Below are positions 1 through 7,927 of a stretch of 64,000 nt of DNA, piece by piece (within the stretch, counting starts at the first letter, position 1; the number at the start of each line of letters is the position of its first letter). The translations under genes were made by a program, and so were the position numbers. The DNA is from Caulobacter soli (lineage in GTDB: Bacteria; Pseudomonadota; Alphaproteobacteria; Caulobacterales; Caulobacteraceae): contig NZ_CP049199.1 in the NCBI RefSeq assembly GCF_011045195.1, positions 868,001-932,000 of the forward strand, written 5' to 3'. The notes under the pieces are model-generated. The model had not been told where the DNA came from. It saw only the letters and a list, made by a program, of their open reading frames with translations, and did no database searches.

Positions 1-180
1 TCTCGCGGGGGCGCGGACGCTTCACTCGGCGGCTTCCTCCCCGCCCGCACGGATTGGCTCCGGCTGAAACTTATGTTTTCGAACTTCAAGTATGAGCGCG
101 GCGGCGTCAATGGCCGGCGCCTAATTTGGCGGCGCCGTTACGGACCTCTGGACTTCGTCGCCGGGTCGTGCAGGTTTTGC

Positions 181-200
181 TTCAAACAACCGTTCAAAAG
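181..200 (+). promoter_or_regulatory. Putative fatty-acid repressor operator upstream of the beta-oxidation gene
   Basis: The sequence TTCAAACAACCGTTCAAAAG lies 33 bases before the start codon of the following gene. Its first 14 bases match, with one change, a site upstream of the SDR gene at 39.8 kb. The CAAAC-N4-GTT core resembles operators of TetR-type fatty-acid regulators (PsrA/FadR class). No such regulator is encoded in the window, so the binding protein is inferred. Bases 1-180 hold no gene I can support. Confidence 0.4.
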
Positions 201-232
201 AACGCAACCACAGACTTGAGGGTGGATACGCC

Positions 233-2311
233 ATGGCCGCGATCAACAACGTCACGGATCTGACCGTCGAAGGCGACATCGGCGTCGTCACGCTGAACTC
301 GCCGCCGGTCAACGCCCTGGGCTCGGCCGTGCGCCAGGGCCTGAAGGACGCCTTCGAGGCGGCGATCGCCGATCCGGCGGTCAAGGCCATCGTGCTGATC
401 TGCGAAGGCAAGACCTTCATCGCCGGCGCCGACATCAGCGAGTTCGGCAAGCCGATGACCGGCCCGACCCTGCAGGAGGTGCAGAACGTCATCGAGGGCT
501 CGCCCAAGCCGGTGGTCGCCGCGATCCACGGCACGGTGCTGGGCGGCGGGCTGGAGGTCGCCCTGGTCGCCCACTACCGCGTGGCCGTGCCGTCGGCCAA
601 GGCGGGCCTGCCCGAGGTGAACATCGGCCTGCTGCCCGGCGCCGGCGGCACCCAGCGCCTGCCCCGCGTGGTCGGTCCCGAAAAGGCGCTGGAGATGGTC
701 ACCACCGGCCAGCACGTGCCGGCCAAGGCGGCGCTGGCCATGGGCCTGTTCGACAGCCTGGTCGCCGAAGACGCCCTGCGTGACGGGGCCATCGCCTTCG
801 CCCGCGTGGCCCTGGCCGAAGACAAGCCGCTGACCCGCATCCGCGACCAGAACGCCAAGGTCGAGGCCGCGCGCGGCAAGCCCGAGATCTTCAGCGAGTT
901 CCGAGCGGCCAACGCCCGCAAGTTCCGTGGCTTCAAGGCTCCCGAATACAACATCCAGTGCATCGAGGCGGCGGTGAACTTGCCGTTCGACGAAGGGCTG
1001 GCCGTCGAGCGCAAGCTGTTCCTGGAACTGGTGGGCGGGAGCCAGTCGGCCGCCCAGCGCCACGTGTTCTTCGCCGAACGCCAGGCCGCCAAGATCCCCG
1101 ACGTGCCGGACGACACGCCGATCCTGCCGATCAGGAAGGTCGGCGTCATCGGGGCCGGCACCATGGGCGGCGGCATCTCGATGAACTTCCTCAATGTCGG
1201 CATCCCGGTGACCATCATCGAGGCCAAACAGGAGAACCTGGATCGCGGCGTGGGCGTGATCCGCAAGAACTACGAGAACACCGCCAAGAAGGGCCGCCTG
1301 ACCCAGGACGACGTCGAAAAGCGCATGGGCCTGCTGACGCCCTCGATGCACCTGGAAGACCTGGCCGACTGCGACCTGATCATCGAGGCCGTGTTCGAGC
1401 TGATGGAGATCAAGCAAGAGGTGTTCGGCAAGCTGGACAAGATCGCCAAGCCCGGCGCGATCCTGGCCTCCAACACCAGCTATCTCGACATCGACGTGAT
1501 CGCCGCCTCGACCTCGCGGCCGGAAAGCGTGATCGGCCTGCACTTCTTCTCGCCGGCCAATGTGATGAAGCTGCTGGAGATCGTGCGCGGGGCCAAGACC
1601 GACAAGTCGGTGATCGCCACCTCCATGCAGATCGGCAAGAAGATCGGCAAGGTCGCGGTGCTGGTCGGCAACTGCCATGGCTTCGTCGGTAACCGCATGC
1701 TGGCCCAGCGCCAGCGCGAGGCCCAGAAGCTGATCCTGGAAGGCGCCATGCCCTGGGACGTCGACCGCGTGCTCTACGACTTCGGCCTGCCGATGGGGCC
1801 GTTCGCGATGAGCGACCTGGCGGGTCTCGACATCGGCTGGGACCCGGCCAAGACCTCGTCGTCCACCGTGCGCGAAGTGCTGTGCGAGATGGACCGGCGC
1901 GGCCAGAAGAACGGCAAGGGCTTCTACGACTACGACGAGAACCGCGTGGCCAAGCCGTCGAAGGAGGTCGAGCAGGTGATCCTCGACTTCGCCGAGAAGC
2001 GCCAGATCCAGCGCCGCGAGATCAGCGACCAGGAGATCCTGGAGCGCTGCCTGTATCCGATGGTCAACGAGGGGGCCAAGATCCTGGAGGAGGGCAAGGC
2101 CATCCGCGCTTCGGACATCGATACGGTGTGGATCAACGGCTACGGCTGGCCCGTCTATACCGGCGGCCCGATGTTCTGGGGCGAGTTGGTGGGTCTGAAG
2201 ACCATCCTGGCGAAGATGCAGGAGTTCCAGGCCAAGTTCGGCGACGACTTCAAGCCGTCCGCTCTGCTGGAGCGGCTGGTCGCCGAGGGCAAGGGGTTCA
2301 AGGACGCTTGA
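233..2311 (+). CDS. Bifunctional enoyl-CoA hydratase/3-hydroxyacyl-CoA dehydrogenase (FadB/FadJ-like)
   Basis: This is the multifunctional alpha subunit of fatty-acid beta-oxidation, hydrating enoyl-CoA and oxidising the 3-hydroxyacyl-CoA in the cytoplasm. Residues 1-200 are a crotonase domain with an IAGADI oxyanion loop at about 63-68 and the two catalytic glutamates expected for FadB at E108 and E128. A Rossmann domain follows with GAGTMG at 307-312, then the dehydrogenase catalytic histidine in HFFSPA near residue 437 and a C-terminal helical domain. The 692-residue length fits the family. The ATG is preceded by a GAGGGTGG ribosome site. No thiolase (beta subunit) gene lies next to it; an acyl-CoA ligase follows. 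A possible fatty-acid operator sits just upstream. FadB and FadJ cannot be told apart here. Confidence 0.93.
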   Translation: MAAINNVTDLTVEGDIGVVTLNSPPVNALGSAVRQGLKDAFEAAIADPAVKAIVLICEGKTFIAGADISEFGKPMTGPTLQEVQNVIEGSPKPVVAAIHGTVLGGGLEVALVAHYRVAVPSAKAGLPEVNIGLLPGAGGTQRLPRVVGPEKALEMVTTGQHVPAKAALAMGLFDSLVAEDALRDGAIAFARVALAEDKPLTRIRDQNAKVEAARGKPEIFSEFRAANARKFRGFKAPEYNIQCIEAAVNLPFDEGLAVERKLFLELVGGSQSAAQRHVFFAERQAAKIPDVPDDTPILPIRKVGVIGAGTMGGGISMNFLNVGIPVTIIEAKQENLDRGVGVIRKNYENTAKKGRLTQDDVEKRMGLLTPSMHLEDLADCDLIIEAVFELMEIKQEVFGKLDKIAKPGAILASNTSYLDIDVIAASTSRPESVIGLHFFSPANVMKLLEIVRGAKTDKSVIATSMQIGKKIGKVAVLVGNCHGFVGNRMLAQRQREAQKLILEGAMPWDVDRVLYDFGLPMGPFAMSDLAGLDIGWDPAKTSSSTVREVLCEMDRRGQKNGKGFYDYDENRVAKPSKEVEQVILDFAEKRQIQRREISDQEILERCLYPMVNEGAKILEEGKAIRASDIDTVWINGYGWPVYTGGPMFWGELVGLKTILAKMQEFQAKFGDDFKPSALLERLVAEGKGFKDA

Positions 2312-2321
2312 TCCGCTGAGC

Positions 2322-2416
2322 AAAACCCTCGTCCTTCGACAAGCTCAGGATGAGGGTTTTGACTGCCGACGCTGAGCTTAAGTAGCCCTCATCCCGAGCC
2401 TGTCGAAGGACGAGGG
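2322..2416. repeat. Inverted pair of REP elements
   Basis: Two oppositely oriented copies of a 31-base sequence beginning CCCTCGTCCTTCGACAAGCT lie at 2326-2356 and 2386-2416. Each can fold alone, and the two can pair with each other. This is the widespread proteobacterial REP type. The pair separates two fatty-acid genes on the same strand and could act as a terminator or mRNA stabiliser. Confidence 0.8.
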
Positions 2417-2437
2417 CGGTCCCTCGGAGTTTTCGCC

Positions 2438-4003
2438 ATGTCCCCTTCCATCCAAGCCATGATGACCGCCGACTACGGCGTGATGGGCGACATCCTGCGT
2501 CAGCGGGCGGCGGAAAACCCCGACCATCCCGCCGTGATCATGGAAACCGGCGAGGCCGTGACCTACGCCCAGTTCGACGCCCTGGCCGACCGGGTCGCCG
2601 CCGCCCTGCAGCGCGACGGGATCGGCCAAGGCGAGGCCGTCGCCGTCTGCGCCCTGTCGTCCATTCCGTACACGGCGCTTTTCCTCGGCGCCTTGCGCGC
2701 CGGTGTCGCCGTCGCGCCCCTGGCGCCGTCCTCGACGCCCGAGGCCATCGCCGGCATGGTCGCCGACTGCGGCGCGCGGCTGTTCTTCATGGACGCGGGC
2801 GTGGCGCAGGCCCAGAAGCCCGCTCCGATCGCCGTGCGCGACATCGCCCTGGACGGGGCCGACTTTGGCGAGGCCTTCGAGACCTGGCTGGCCCCCGTCG
2901 GCGCGATCCCGACCGCCGTGGCCATCGCGCCCGAGGACCCGTTCAACATCATCTATTCCAGCGGCACGACCGGCGCGCCCAAGGGCATCGTCCAGTCGCA
3001 CGGCATGCGCTGGCGGCACGTGTTTCGCGGCGACGCGGTCGGCTACGGCCCCGAGGCCGTCACCCTGCTGTCGACCCCGCTCTATTCCAACACCACCCTG
3101 GTCTGCTTCTTCCCCACCCTGGCGGGCGGCGGCGCGGTGGTGCTGATGAAGAAGTTCGACGCCGGCAAGTACCTGGAACTGGCCCAGAAGCATCGCATGA
3201 CCCACACCATGCTGGTGCCGGTGCAGTATCGCCGCCTGATGGATCGGCCCGACTTCGGCGACTTCGACCTGTCGTCGACCCACCTGAAGTTCTGCACCAG
3301 CGCCCCGTTCTCGGCCGAGCTGAAGGCCGACGTCCTCAAGCGCTGGCCCGGCGGCCTGGTCGAATATTTCGGCATGACCGAGGGCGGCGGCACCTGCATC
3401 CTGATGGCCCATGAGCATCCGGACAAATTGCACACGGTGGGCAAGCCCGCGCCCGGCCACGACATCCGGCTGATCGACGAGGACGGCGTCCAGGTCGGTC
3501 CCGGCGTGGTCGGCGAGATCGTCGGCCGCTCGGCGGGCATGATGAACGGCTATCACGGCCAGCCGGGCAAGACCGCCGAGGCGACGTGGACCTCGCCCGA
3601 GGGCTGGCGCTTCATCCGCACCGGCGACGTCGGCCGGTTCGACGAGGAGGGCTTCCTCACCCTGATGGATCGCAAGAAGGACATGATCATCAGCGGGGGC
3701 TTCAACATCTATCCCAGCGACATCGAGGCCGAGATCGTCCAGCACCCCGACGTTGTCGAGGCCGCGGTGGTCGGGGTGCCGTCCGACGCCTGGGGCGAAT
3801 CGCCGGTGGCCTTCGTGGCGCTTAAGCCTCCAAGGGGCGGAGATGCGCGAATTGACGCGGACGGGTTGAGGGCCTGGGTCAATGCTCGCCTGGGCAAGAC
3901 CCAGCGGCTGGTCGACCTGAAGCTGGTGGAATCCCTGCCCCGCAGCCATATCGGCAAGGTCCTGAAGCGCGAACTGCGCGAGCGTTGGACAGCTTCTGCC
4001 TAG
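2438..4003 (+). CDS. Class I adenylate-forming acyl-CoA synthetase
   Basis: This enzyme activates a carboxylic acid with ATP to an acyl-adenylate and then forms the CoA thioester. It has the AMP-binding signature YSSGTTGAPKG near residue 173, the motif YFGMTEGGG, a hinge region with DRKKDMIISGGFNIYP, and the C-terminal catalytic lysine in GKVLKREL. At 521 residues it is a normal size. Its place 126 bases after the beta-oxidation gene suggests that it feeds fatty or aromatic acids into that pathway, but the substrate cannot be read from sequence. The ATG has a CGGAG ribosome site. Confidence 0.92.
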   Translation: MSPSIQAMMTADYGVMGDILRQRAAENPDHPAVIMETGEAVTYAQFDALADRVAAALQRDGIGQGEAVAVCALSSIPYTALFLGALRAGVAVAPLAPSSTPEAIAGMVADCGARLFFMDAGVAQAQKPAPIAVRDIALDGADFGEAFETWLAPVGAIPTAVAIAPEDPFNIIYSSGTTGAPKGIVQSHGMRWRHVFRGDAVGYGPEAVTLLSTPLYSNTTLVCFFPTLAGGGAVVLMKKFDAGKYLELAQKHRMTHTMLVPVQYRRLMDRPDFGDFDLSSTHLKFCTSAPFSAELKADVLKRWPGGLVEYFGMTEGGGTCILMAHEHPDKLHTVGKPAPGHDIRLIDEDGVQVGPGVVGEIVGRSAGMMNGYHGQPGKTAEATWTSPEGWRFIRTGDVGRFDEEGFLTLMDRKKDMIISGGFNIYPSDIEAEIVQHPDVVEAAVVGVPSDAWGESPVAFVALKPPRGGDARIDADGLRAWVNARLGKTQRLVDLKLVESLPRSHIGKVLKRELRERWTASA

Positions 4004-4134
4004 GCGGAAGATTCCGAACACATTTTTGCCGCGACGGCGCGCCGCATCGGGACCCTCCGAGTCAGTCGATACGTTTGCTTAACCATAAAGGCGCTGTCGT
4101 GTGACAGAGCCGGATTGTTCGGAAGCGACGTCTG

Positions 4135-5121
4135 ATGCAAGCCCTCCCCAAAGCCGCTCTGTCGCCGGAAGCCCGCAAGCAGGCCAAGGCCGAGGCGGCG
4201 CTCGCGGCCGCCGGCGTCCCGATGGATTTCGCGGCCGTGGAGAAGGTGCTCCGACAGGGGCTGACCCCCGGTCTCGACGCCAAGCTGGCCGATCGCTTCG
4301 ACCGTCCCACCGCCGTCCGCGCCGTCTCCACCCGGGTGGCCGCCCTGACCGCCGCCCTGCTTGCCTCGGGCGTGCGCCGCGGCGGGGTCTGCATCGTTCC
4401 GGCCCTGGCCTCGGTCGCCACCTTGCAAGCGATCGCCGCCGCCGGCCTGCGGCCCTGGCTGGTCGATGTCGATCCCTACAGCTGGATGTTCGACCCGGCC
4501 CACCTGCGCGAGCGCCTGGGCGAGGCTCCGCCGCCGATCGAGGCCATCGTCCCCACCTGCGCTTTCGGCCGCGCCCCCGACATGACCGCCTGGGCCGCCT
4601 TCCAGCGCGAGACCGGCCTGCCGATCGTGGTCGACGCCACCGACGGCTTCGATGTGATCATGGACGCCCCAGTCCCCGTGGTCGTCGGCCTGCCGGGCGG
4701 GCGCGGCGTGTTCGTGGCCAGCCAGAACGCCGACTTCATCGCCAGGCTTGATGCGCCGGCCTTCGCCGGCGACGCCGGTCTCGAGGGCTGGTCGGGCCAG
4801 CGCCTGCGCCTGGCCACCGCCGCCCAGCGCCTGCGCATGCTGCTGCTGGGCGCCCCGATCGGCTTCCAGCCGGGCTGGGGCATGAGCTGGGTGTCCGACG
4901 CCTGGGTCGTCAGCCTGCAGGAAGGCGCGGCCCCGGCCGTGGCCGAGAAGCTGGCCGAGATGGGCTATGCGACCAACCCGGTGGGTCCGGGCGTCGTCGT
5001 CCGCGACCAGACGCCGGTGGCCGATCGCCTGGCCAAGTCGGTGCTGAGCCTGCCGTTCCACGCGGACCTGGGCATCGCGGAACTGGATGAGCTGGCGGAA
5101 GCGGTTCGCAAGGCGCTCTAG
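4135..5121 (+). CDS. DegT/DnrJ/EryC1-like protein lacking the PLP lysine
   Basis: The 328-residue product resembles sugar aminotransferases of the DegT family. Visible are the N-terminal fold-type I segment (VPALASVATLQAIAAAGLRPWLVDVD, about 100-125) and the cofactor aspartate region VVDATDGFD. The family's Schiff-base lysine lies just before a glycine-rich loop; here the equivalent stretch PVVVGLPGGRGVFVA has no lysine. The protein is therefore probably not a transaminase. It may be a dehydratase-like or purely structural relative. The start ATG follows a 131-base gap after the acyl-CoA ligase, so it may have its own promoter. Confidence 0.6.
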   Translation: MQALPKAALSPEARKQAKAEAALAAAGVPMDFAAVEKVLRQGLTPGLDAKLADRFDRPTAVRAVSTRVAALTAALLASGVRRGGVCIVPALASVATLQAIAAAGLRPWLVDVDPYSWMFDPAHLRERLGEAPPPIEAIVPTCAFGRAPDMTAWAAFQRETGLPIVVDATDGFDVIMDAPVPVVVGLPGGRGVFVASQNADFIARLDAPAFAGDAGLEGWSGQRLRLATAAQRLRMLLLGAPIGFQPGWGMSWVSDAWVVSLQEGAAPAVAEKLAEMGYATNPVGPGVVVRDQTPVADRLAKSVLSLPFHADLGIAELDELAEAVRKAL

Positions 5122-5130
5122 CGGCTAACA

Positions 5131-5236
5131 CTTGTCCCCTACGGATCGCTTCGCGATCGTCTTCCCCCAAAGGGGGAAGAGCGCTCCGCCCCCTATGGGG
5201 GCGGACAGACGGCGAAGCCGTCAGGTGGGGGCAAGT
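5131..5236. repeat. 106-bp multi-hairpin REP element, copy 1
   Basis: The element opens with CTTGTCCCC and closes with GGGGGCAAG and contains four internal hairpins, including GATCGC-TTC-GCGATC and GACGGC-GAA-GCCGTC. A second direct copy lies at 6312-6417 on the other side of the deaminase gene. The two copies differ mainly by paired changes that keep the stems intact. Confidence 0.85.
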
Positions 5237-6255
5237 CAGTGCGCCGCAGCGTACGCCTCGACTTCAGCCACCCGCCGAGCCTTCTCCGCCTCGTCCAAAA
5301 ACGACCCCGTGAAGCTGTTCTTCGCCAGGGTCACCAGCTCGTCCCGCGTCAGGCCGACAGCCTCCGCCGTCTGCAGATAGTTCTCCAGCAGGTAGCCGCC
5401 GAAATAGGCCGGGTCGTCGGAATTGACCGTGGCCTTCAAGCCCAGCTTCAACATCCGCTTCAGTGGATGCTCCTTCAGGTCGCTCACCCCGCACAGCTTC
5501 AGGTTCGACAGCGGGCACACCGTCAACGTCGTGCCGTCCTGCACCAGGCGGGCGGTCAGGCAGTCGTCCTCCAGCGCACGGTTGCCATGGTCGATGCGGT
5601 CGACATTGATCACGTCCACCGCCTCCCAGACATAGGCCGGCGGGCCTTCCTCGCCGGCGTGGGCCACGACCTTCAGGCCCAGGTCGCGAGCGGCCTGCAT
5701 CACCCGGGCGAACTTGGCGGGCGGGTGGCCGACTTCCGAGGAGTCCAGGCCGACGCCCGCGATCTTGGAGAGATAAGGCTTGGCGTCTTCCAGCGTGGCG
5801 AAGGCGGCGGCCTCGTCCAGATGGCGCAGGAAGCAGAGGATCAGCTTGGAGGTGACGCCCAGCGTACGCTCGGCCTCTTCCATGCCGGCGGTCAGCCCGT
5901 CGATCACCGTGCCGAACGCCACGCCGCGATCGGTGTGGGTCTGGGGGTCGAAGAAGATCTCTGCGTGGGTCCCGCCGTCTGCCTTCAGCCGGCGGAAATA
6001 GGCCAGGGCCAGGTCCTTGAAGTCGGCCTCCGTCAGCAGCACGCCCGCGCCCTGGTAATAGATGTCCAGGAAGTCCTGCAGGTTGGAGAAGGCGTAGGCG
6101 GCGCGGATCTCGTCCACCGTCTTGAACGGCAGGGTCACGCCGTTGCGCGCGGCCAGTTCGAACATCAGCTCGGGCTCGAGGCTGCCCTCGATGTGCATGT
6201 GCAGCTCGGCCTTGGGCAGGCCGCGGACGAAGGTTTCGAGAGCGAGATCGGTCAT
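5236..6255 (-). CDS. add: Adenine/adenosine deaminase (amidohydrolase superfamily)
   Basis: This cytoplasmic zinc enzyme hydrolyses the amino group of adenine or adenosine in purine salvage. The metal ligands are visible as HMHIEGS near the N-terminus, HAGEEGPP in the middle and SDDPAYFGG near the C-terminus. The motifs SSEVGHPP, LILCFLRHL and VCPLSNLKL are typical of the bacterial subgroup shown to act on free adenine rather than adenosine, so adenine deaminase is my preferred reading. I chose the ATG at 6255, giving 339 residues; an in-frame TTG at 6291 would add 12 unconserved residues. The gene is alone between two copies of a REP element, and its stop codon touches the first copy. Confidence 0.88.
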   Translation of the reverse strand: MTDLALETFVRGLPKAELHMHIEGSLEPELMFELAARNGVTLPFKTVDEIRAAYAFSNLQDFLDIYYQGAGVLLTEADFKDLALAYFRRLKADGGTHAEIFFDPQTHTDRGVAFGTVIDGLTAGMEEAERTLGVTSKLILCFLRHLDEAAAFATLEDAKPYLSKIAGVGLDSSEVGHPPAKFARVMQAARDLGLKVVAHAGEEGPPAYVWEAVDVINVDRIDHGNRALEDDCLTARLVQDGTTLTVCPLSNLKLCGVSDLKEHPLKRMLKLGLKATVNSDDPAYFGGYLLENYLQTAEAVGLTRDELVTLAKNSFTGSFLDEAEKARRVAEVEAYAAAH

Positions 6256-6311
6256 GATGACGTTATGAGCGCTGGGGGCGGGGGTGTTCAACCGAGATCG
6301 TGCGGCGAACG

Positions 6312-6417
6312 CTTGCCCCCTACGGACCGCTTCGCGGTCGTCTTCCCCCGTAGGGGGAAGAGCGCTCCGCCCCCTATGGGGGCGGACAGACCGCGAAGCG
6401 GTCAGGTGGGGGCAAGT
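6312..6417. repeat. 106-bp multi-hairpin REP element, copy 2
   Basis: This is a direct repeat of 5131-5236, with outer arms CTTGCCCCC and GGGGGCAAG and internal hairpins GACCGC-TTC-GCGGTC, CTTCCCCC-GTA-GGGGGAAG and GACCGC-GAA-GCGGTC. It lies between the divergent starts of the deaminase gene and the small gene at 6450. Confidence 0.85.
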
Positions 6418-6449
6418 GGGTGCGCGCCAAACGTGCTAGAAACCCGATC

Positions 6450-6833
6450 GTGACCTCCGAACGCCTCCCCATCCCCATCGAAGACCCCGGCCCCGACATC
6501 GGTTTCGCCGAAGCCCAGGCCTCGGCGCTGTACGGCCGCGACTATCGCAAGGTGCTGGCCAGCGATGACGGCTTCCAGCGGCTGGACGCGGTGGAGCGCC
6601 TGGCCGGCGCCCGCGCGGCGCTGTCGGCCCAGGAGGTGGCGGTGATGGACATGGCCGCCGGCCGGGGCCACGCCTTGGCCGAGATCGTCCGCCTGACCAA
6701 CCGCGAGGCGGCCTTCGTCGAGCCCCTGTTCCTGGGCGCCTGCGCCAAGCTGGTGGCGCACTACGAAGCGGTGGGCGAGGCGGATGATGAGGTCGGGCCC
6801 GGGCCGTTGCGGCTGCCGGGACCGTTCCTCTAG
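6450..6833 (+). CDS. Conserved-looking protein of unknown function
   Basis: The predicted product is 127 residues, soluble and acidic, with a helical core (SAQEVAVMDMAAGRGHALAE) and a proline-rich end. I do not recognise the family. I chose the GTG at 6450 because the earlier in-frame GTG at 6420 overlaps the REP element. No good ribosome site is visible. Codon use matches the neighbours. The stop codon lies 4 bases before the end of the convergent pirin gene. Confidence 0.6.
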   Translation: MTSERLPIPIEDPGPDIGFAEAQASALYGRDYRKVLASDDGFQRLDAVERLAGARAALSAQEVAVMDMAAGRGHALAEIVRLTNREAAFVEPLFLGACAKLVAHYEAVGEADDEVGPGPLRLPGPFL

Positions 6834-6836
6834 CGC

Positions 6837-7727
6837 CTACGACATCGGCGGGGCGGGCGGCGGCGGTTCGGGCAGGGGGGTGAACTCCTGGTCGTCCAGG
6901 TCGGGCAGCTTCATGCGCTGGGCGCGCCAGTCGGCCTTGGCCTGTTCGATCCGCTCCTTGGACGAGGAGACGAAGTTCCACTCGATGAAGCGCGGCCCCA
7001 CCGGCTCGCCGCCCAGCAGCATGACGGTCGAGGGCTCCAGGGCCTCGAAGACGATCGTTTCGCCCGGCTTGAACACCGCCATCTGGCCGGCGTGCAGCAC
7101 CTGGCCGTCGACCTCGACCTTGCCGACCGCCACATAGGCCGCGCGCTCGGGATATTCGGCCGGCAGCCCGGCCTTGGCGCCCGCCGCCATTTCCCAGTGC
7201 ACGTAGAACAGCGGCGAGAACACCGGCACCTTGGCCGAGGCGCCGAACGCCTTGCCGGCCACCAAGGCGGCCTTCAGGCCCTTGTCCTCGAAGATCGGCA
7301 TCTCGTCGCGGGCGTGGTGCGAGAAGGCCGGGGCGATCTCCTCCTGGCCGTCGGGCAGGGCCACCCAGGCCTGGATGCCGTGCATCTTGCCGCCCACCTC
7401 GCGCAGGTGCTCGAAGCGCTCGGAATGGGTGATGCCGCTGCCGGCCGTCATCCAGTTCACCTCGCCGGGACGGATGGCCAGGTTGGAGCCGATGCTGTCC
7501 TTGTGGGTGATCTCGCCCTCGAACAGATAGGTCAGGGTCGACAGGCCGATGTGCGGGTGCGGCCGCACGTCGACATTGCGCGGGAAGCCGGGCTCGAACT
7601 CGACGGGACCCATGTGGTCGAAGAAGGTGAAGGGCCCCACCATCCGCCGGCTGTGGAACGGCAGCACGCGCCCGACCTCGAAGCCGCCGAGATCCTTGCG
7701 GCGCTGGTCGATGACGAGGTCGATCAT
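6837..7727 (-). CDS. Pirin family protein
   Basis: This 296-residue bicupin has the pirin metal-binding set: H57 and H59 in RPHPHIGLSTLTY, and H101 and E103 in GITHSERFE. The first domain carries DQRRKDLGG and FDHMGPVEF; the second domain is more variable. Bacterial pirins act as quercetin dioxygenases or as regulators of central-metabolism enzymes; which applies here cannot be read. The protein ends in a proline-rich tail. It has no signal peptide and is probably cytoplasmic. It stands alone and starts about 200 bases from the divergent gene at 7928. Confidence 0.92.
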   Translation of the reverse strand: MIDLVIDQRRKDLGGFEVGRVLPFHSRRMVGPFTFFDHMGPVEFEPGFPRNVDVRPHPHIGLSTLTYLFEGEITHKDSIGSNLAIRPGEVNWMTAGSGITHSERFEHLREVGGKMHGIQAWVALPDGQEEIAPAFSHHARDEMPIFEDKGLKAALVAGKAFGASAKVPVFSPLFYVHWEMAAGAKAGLPAEYPERAAYVAVGKVEVDGQVLHAGQMAVFKPGETIVFEALEPSTVMLLGGEPVGPRFIEWNFVSSSKERIEQAKADWRAQRMKLPDLDDQEFTPLPEPPPPAPPMS

Positions 7728-7927
7728 GGGGAGAGCTCCGGAAGGCTGGAGGCCTTACTGTAGAAGGCGAGGACGGTCCGATCCTAGAACAAAACGGCCG
7801 CGCCGGTATCGTTGAACGGTCCACATCCTGAGGGTGAGATCGATCCGAAATCTCCCATTGCGAGTATTTTCTCTCGCCTCTACACTTTCGTCTGACGACG
7901 TTCATTCGGGCGAGGGCGGGACAGGAC

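Noticed and set aside
1..218. Open plus-strand frame from the window edge
   Set aside because: Arg/Cys/Trp-rich composition, no ribosome site before its only ATG, and it runs over the operator-like site; looks like leader sequence.
194..2323. Long frame antisense to the beta-oxidation gene
   Set aside because: Same reason: antisense shadow with no recognisable domain and no ribosome site.
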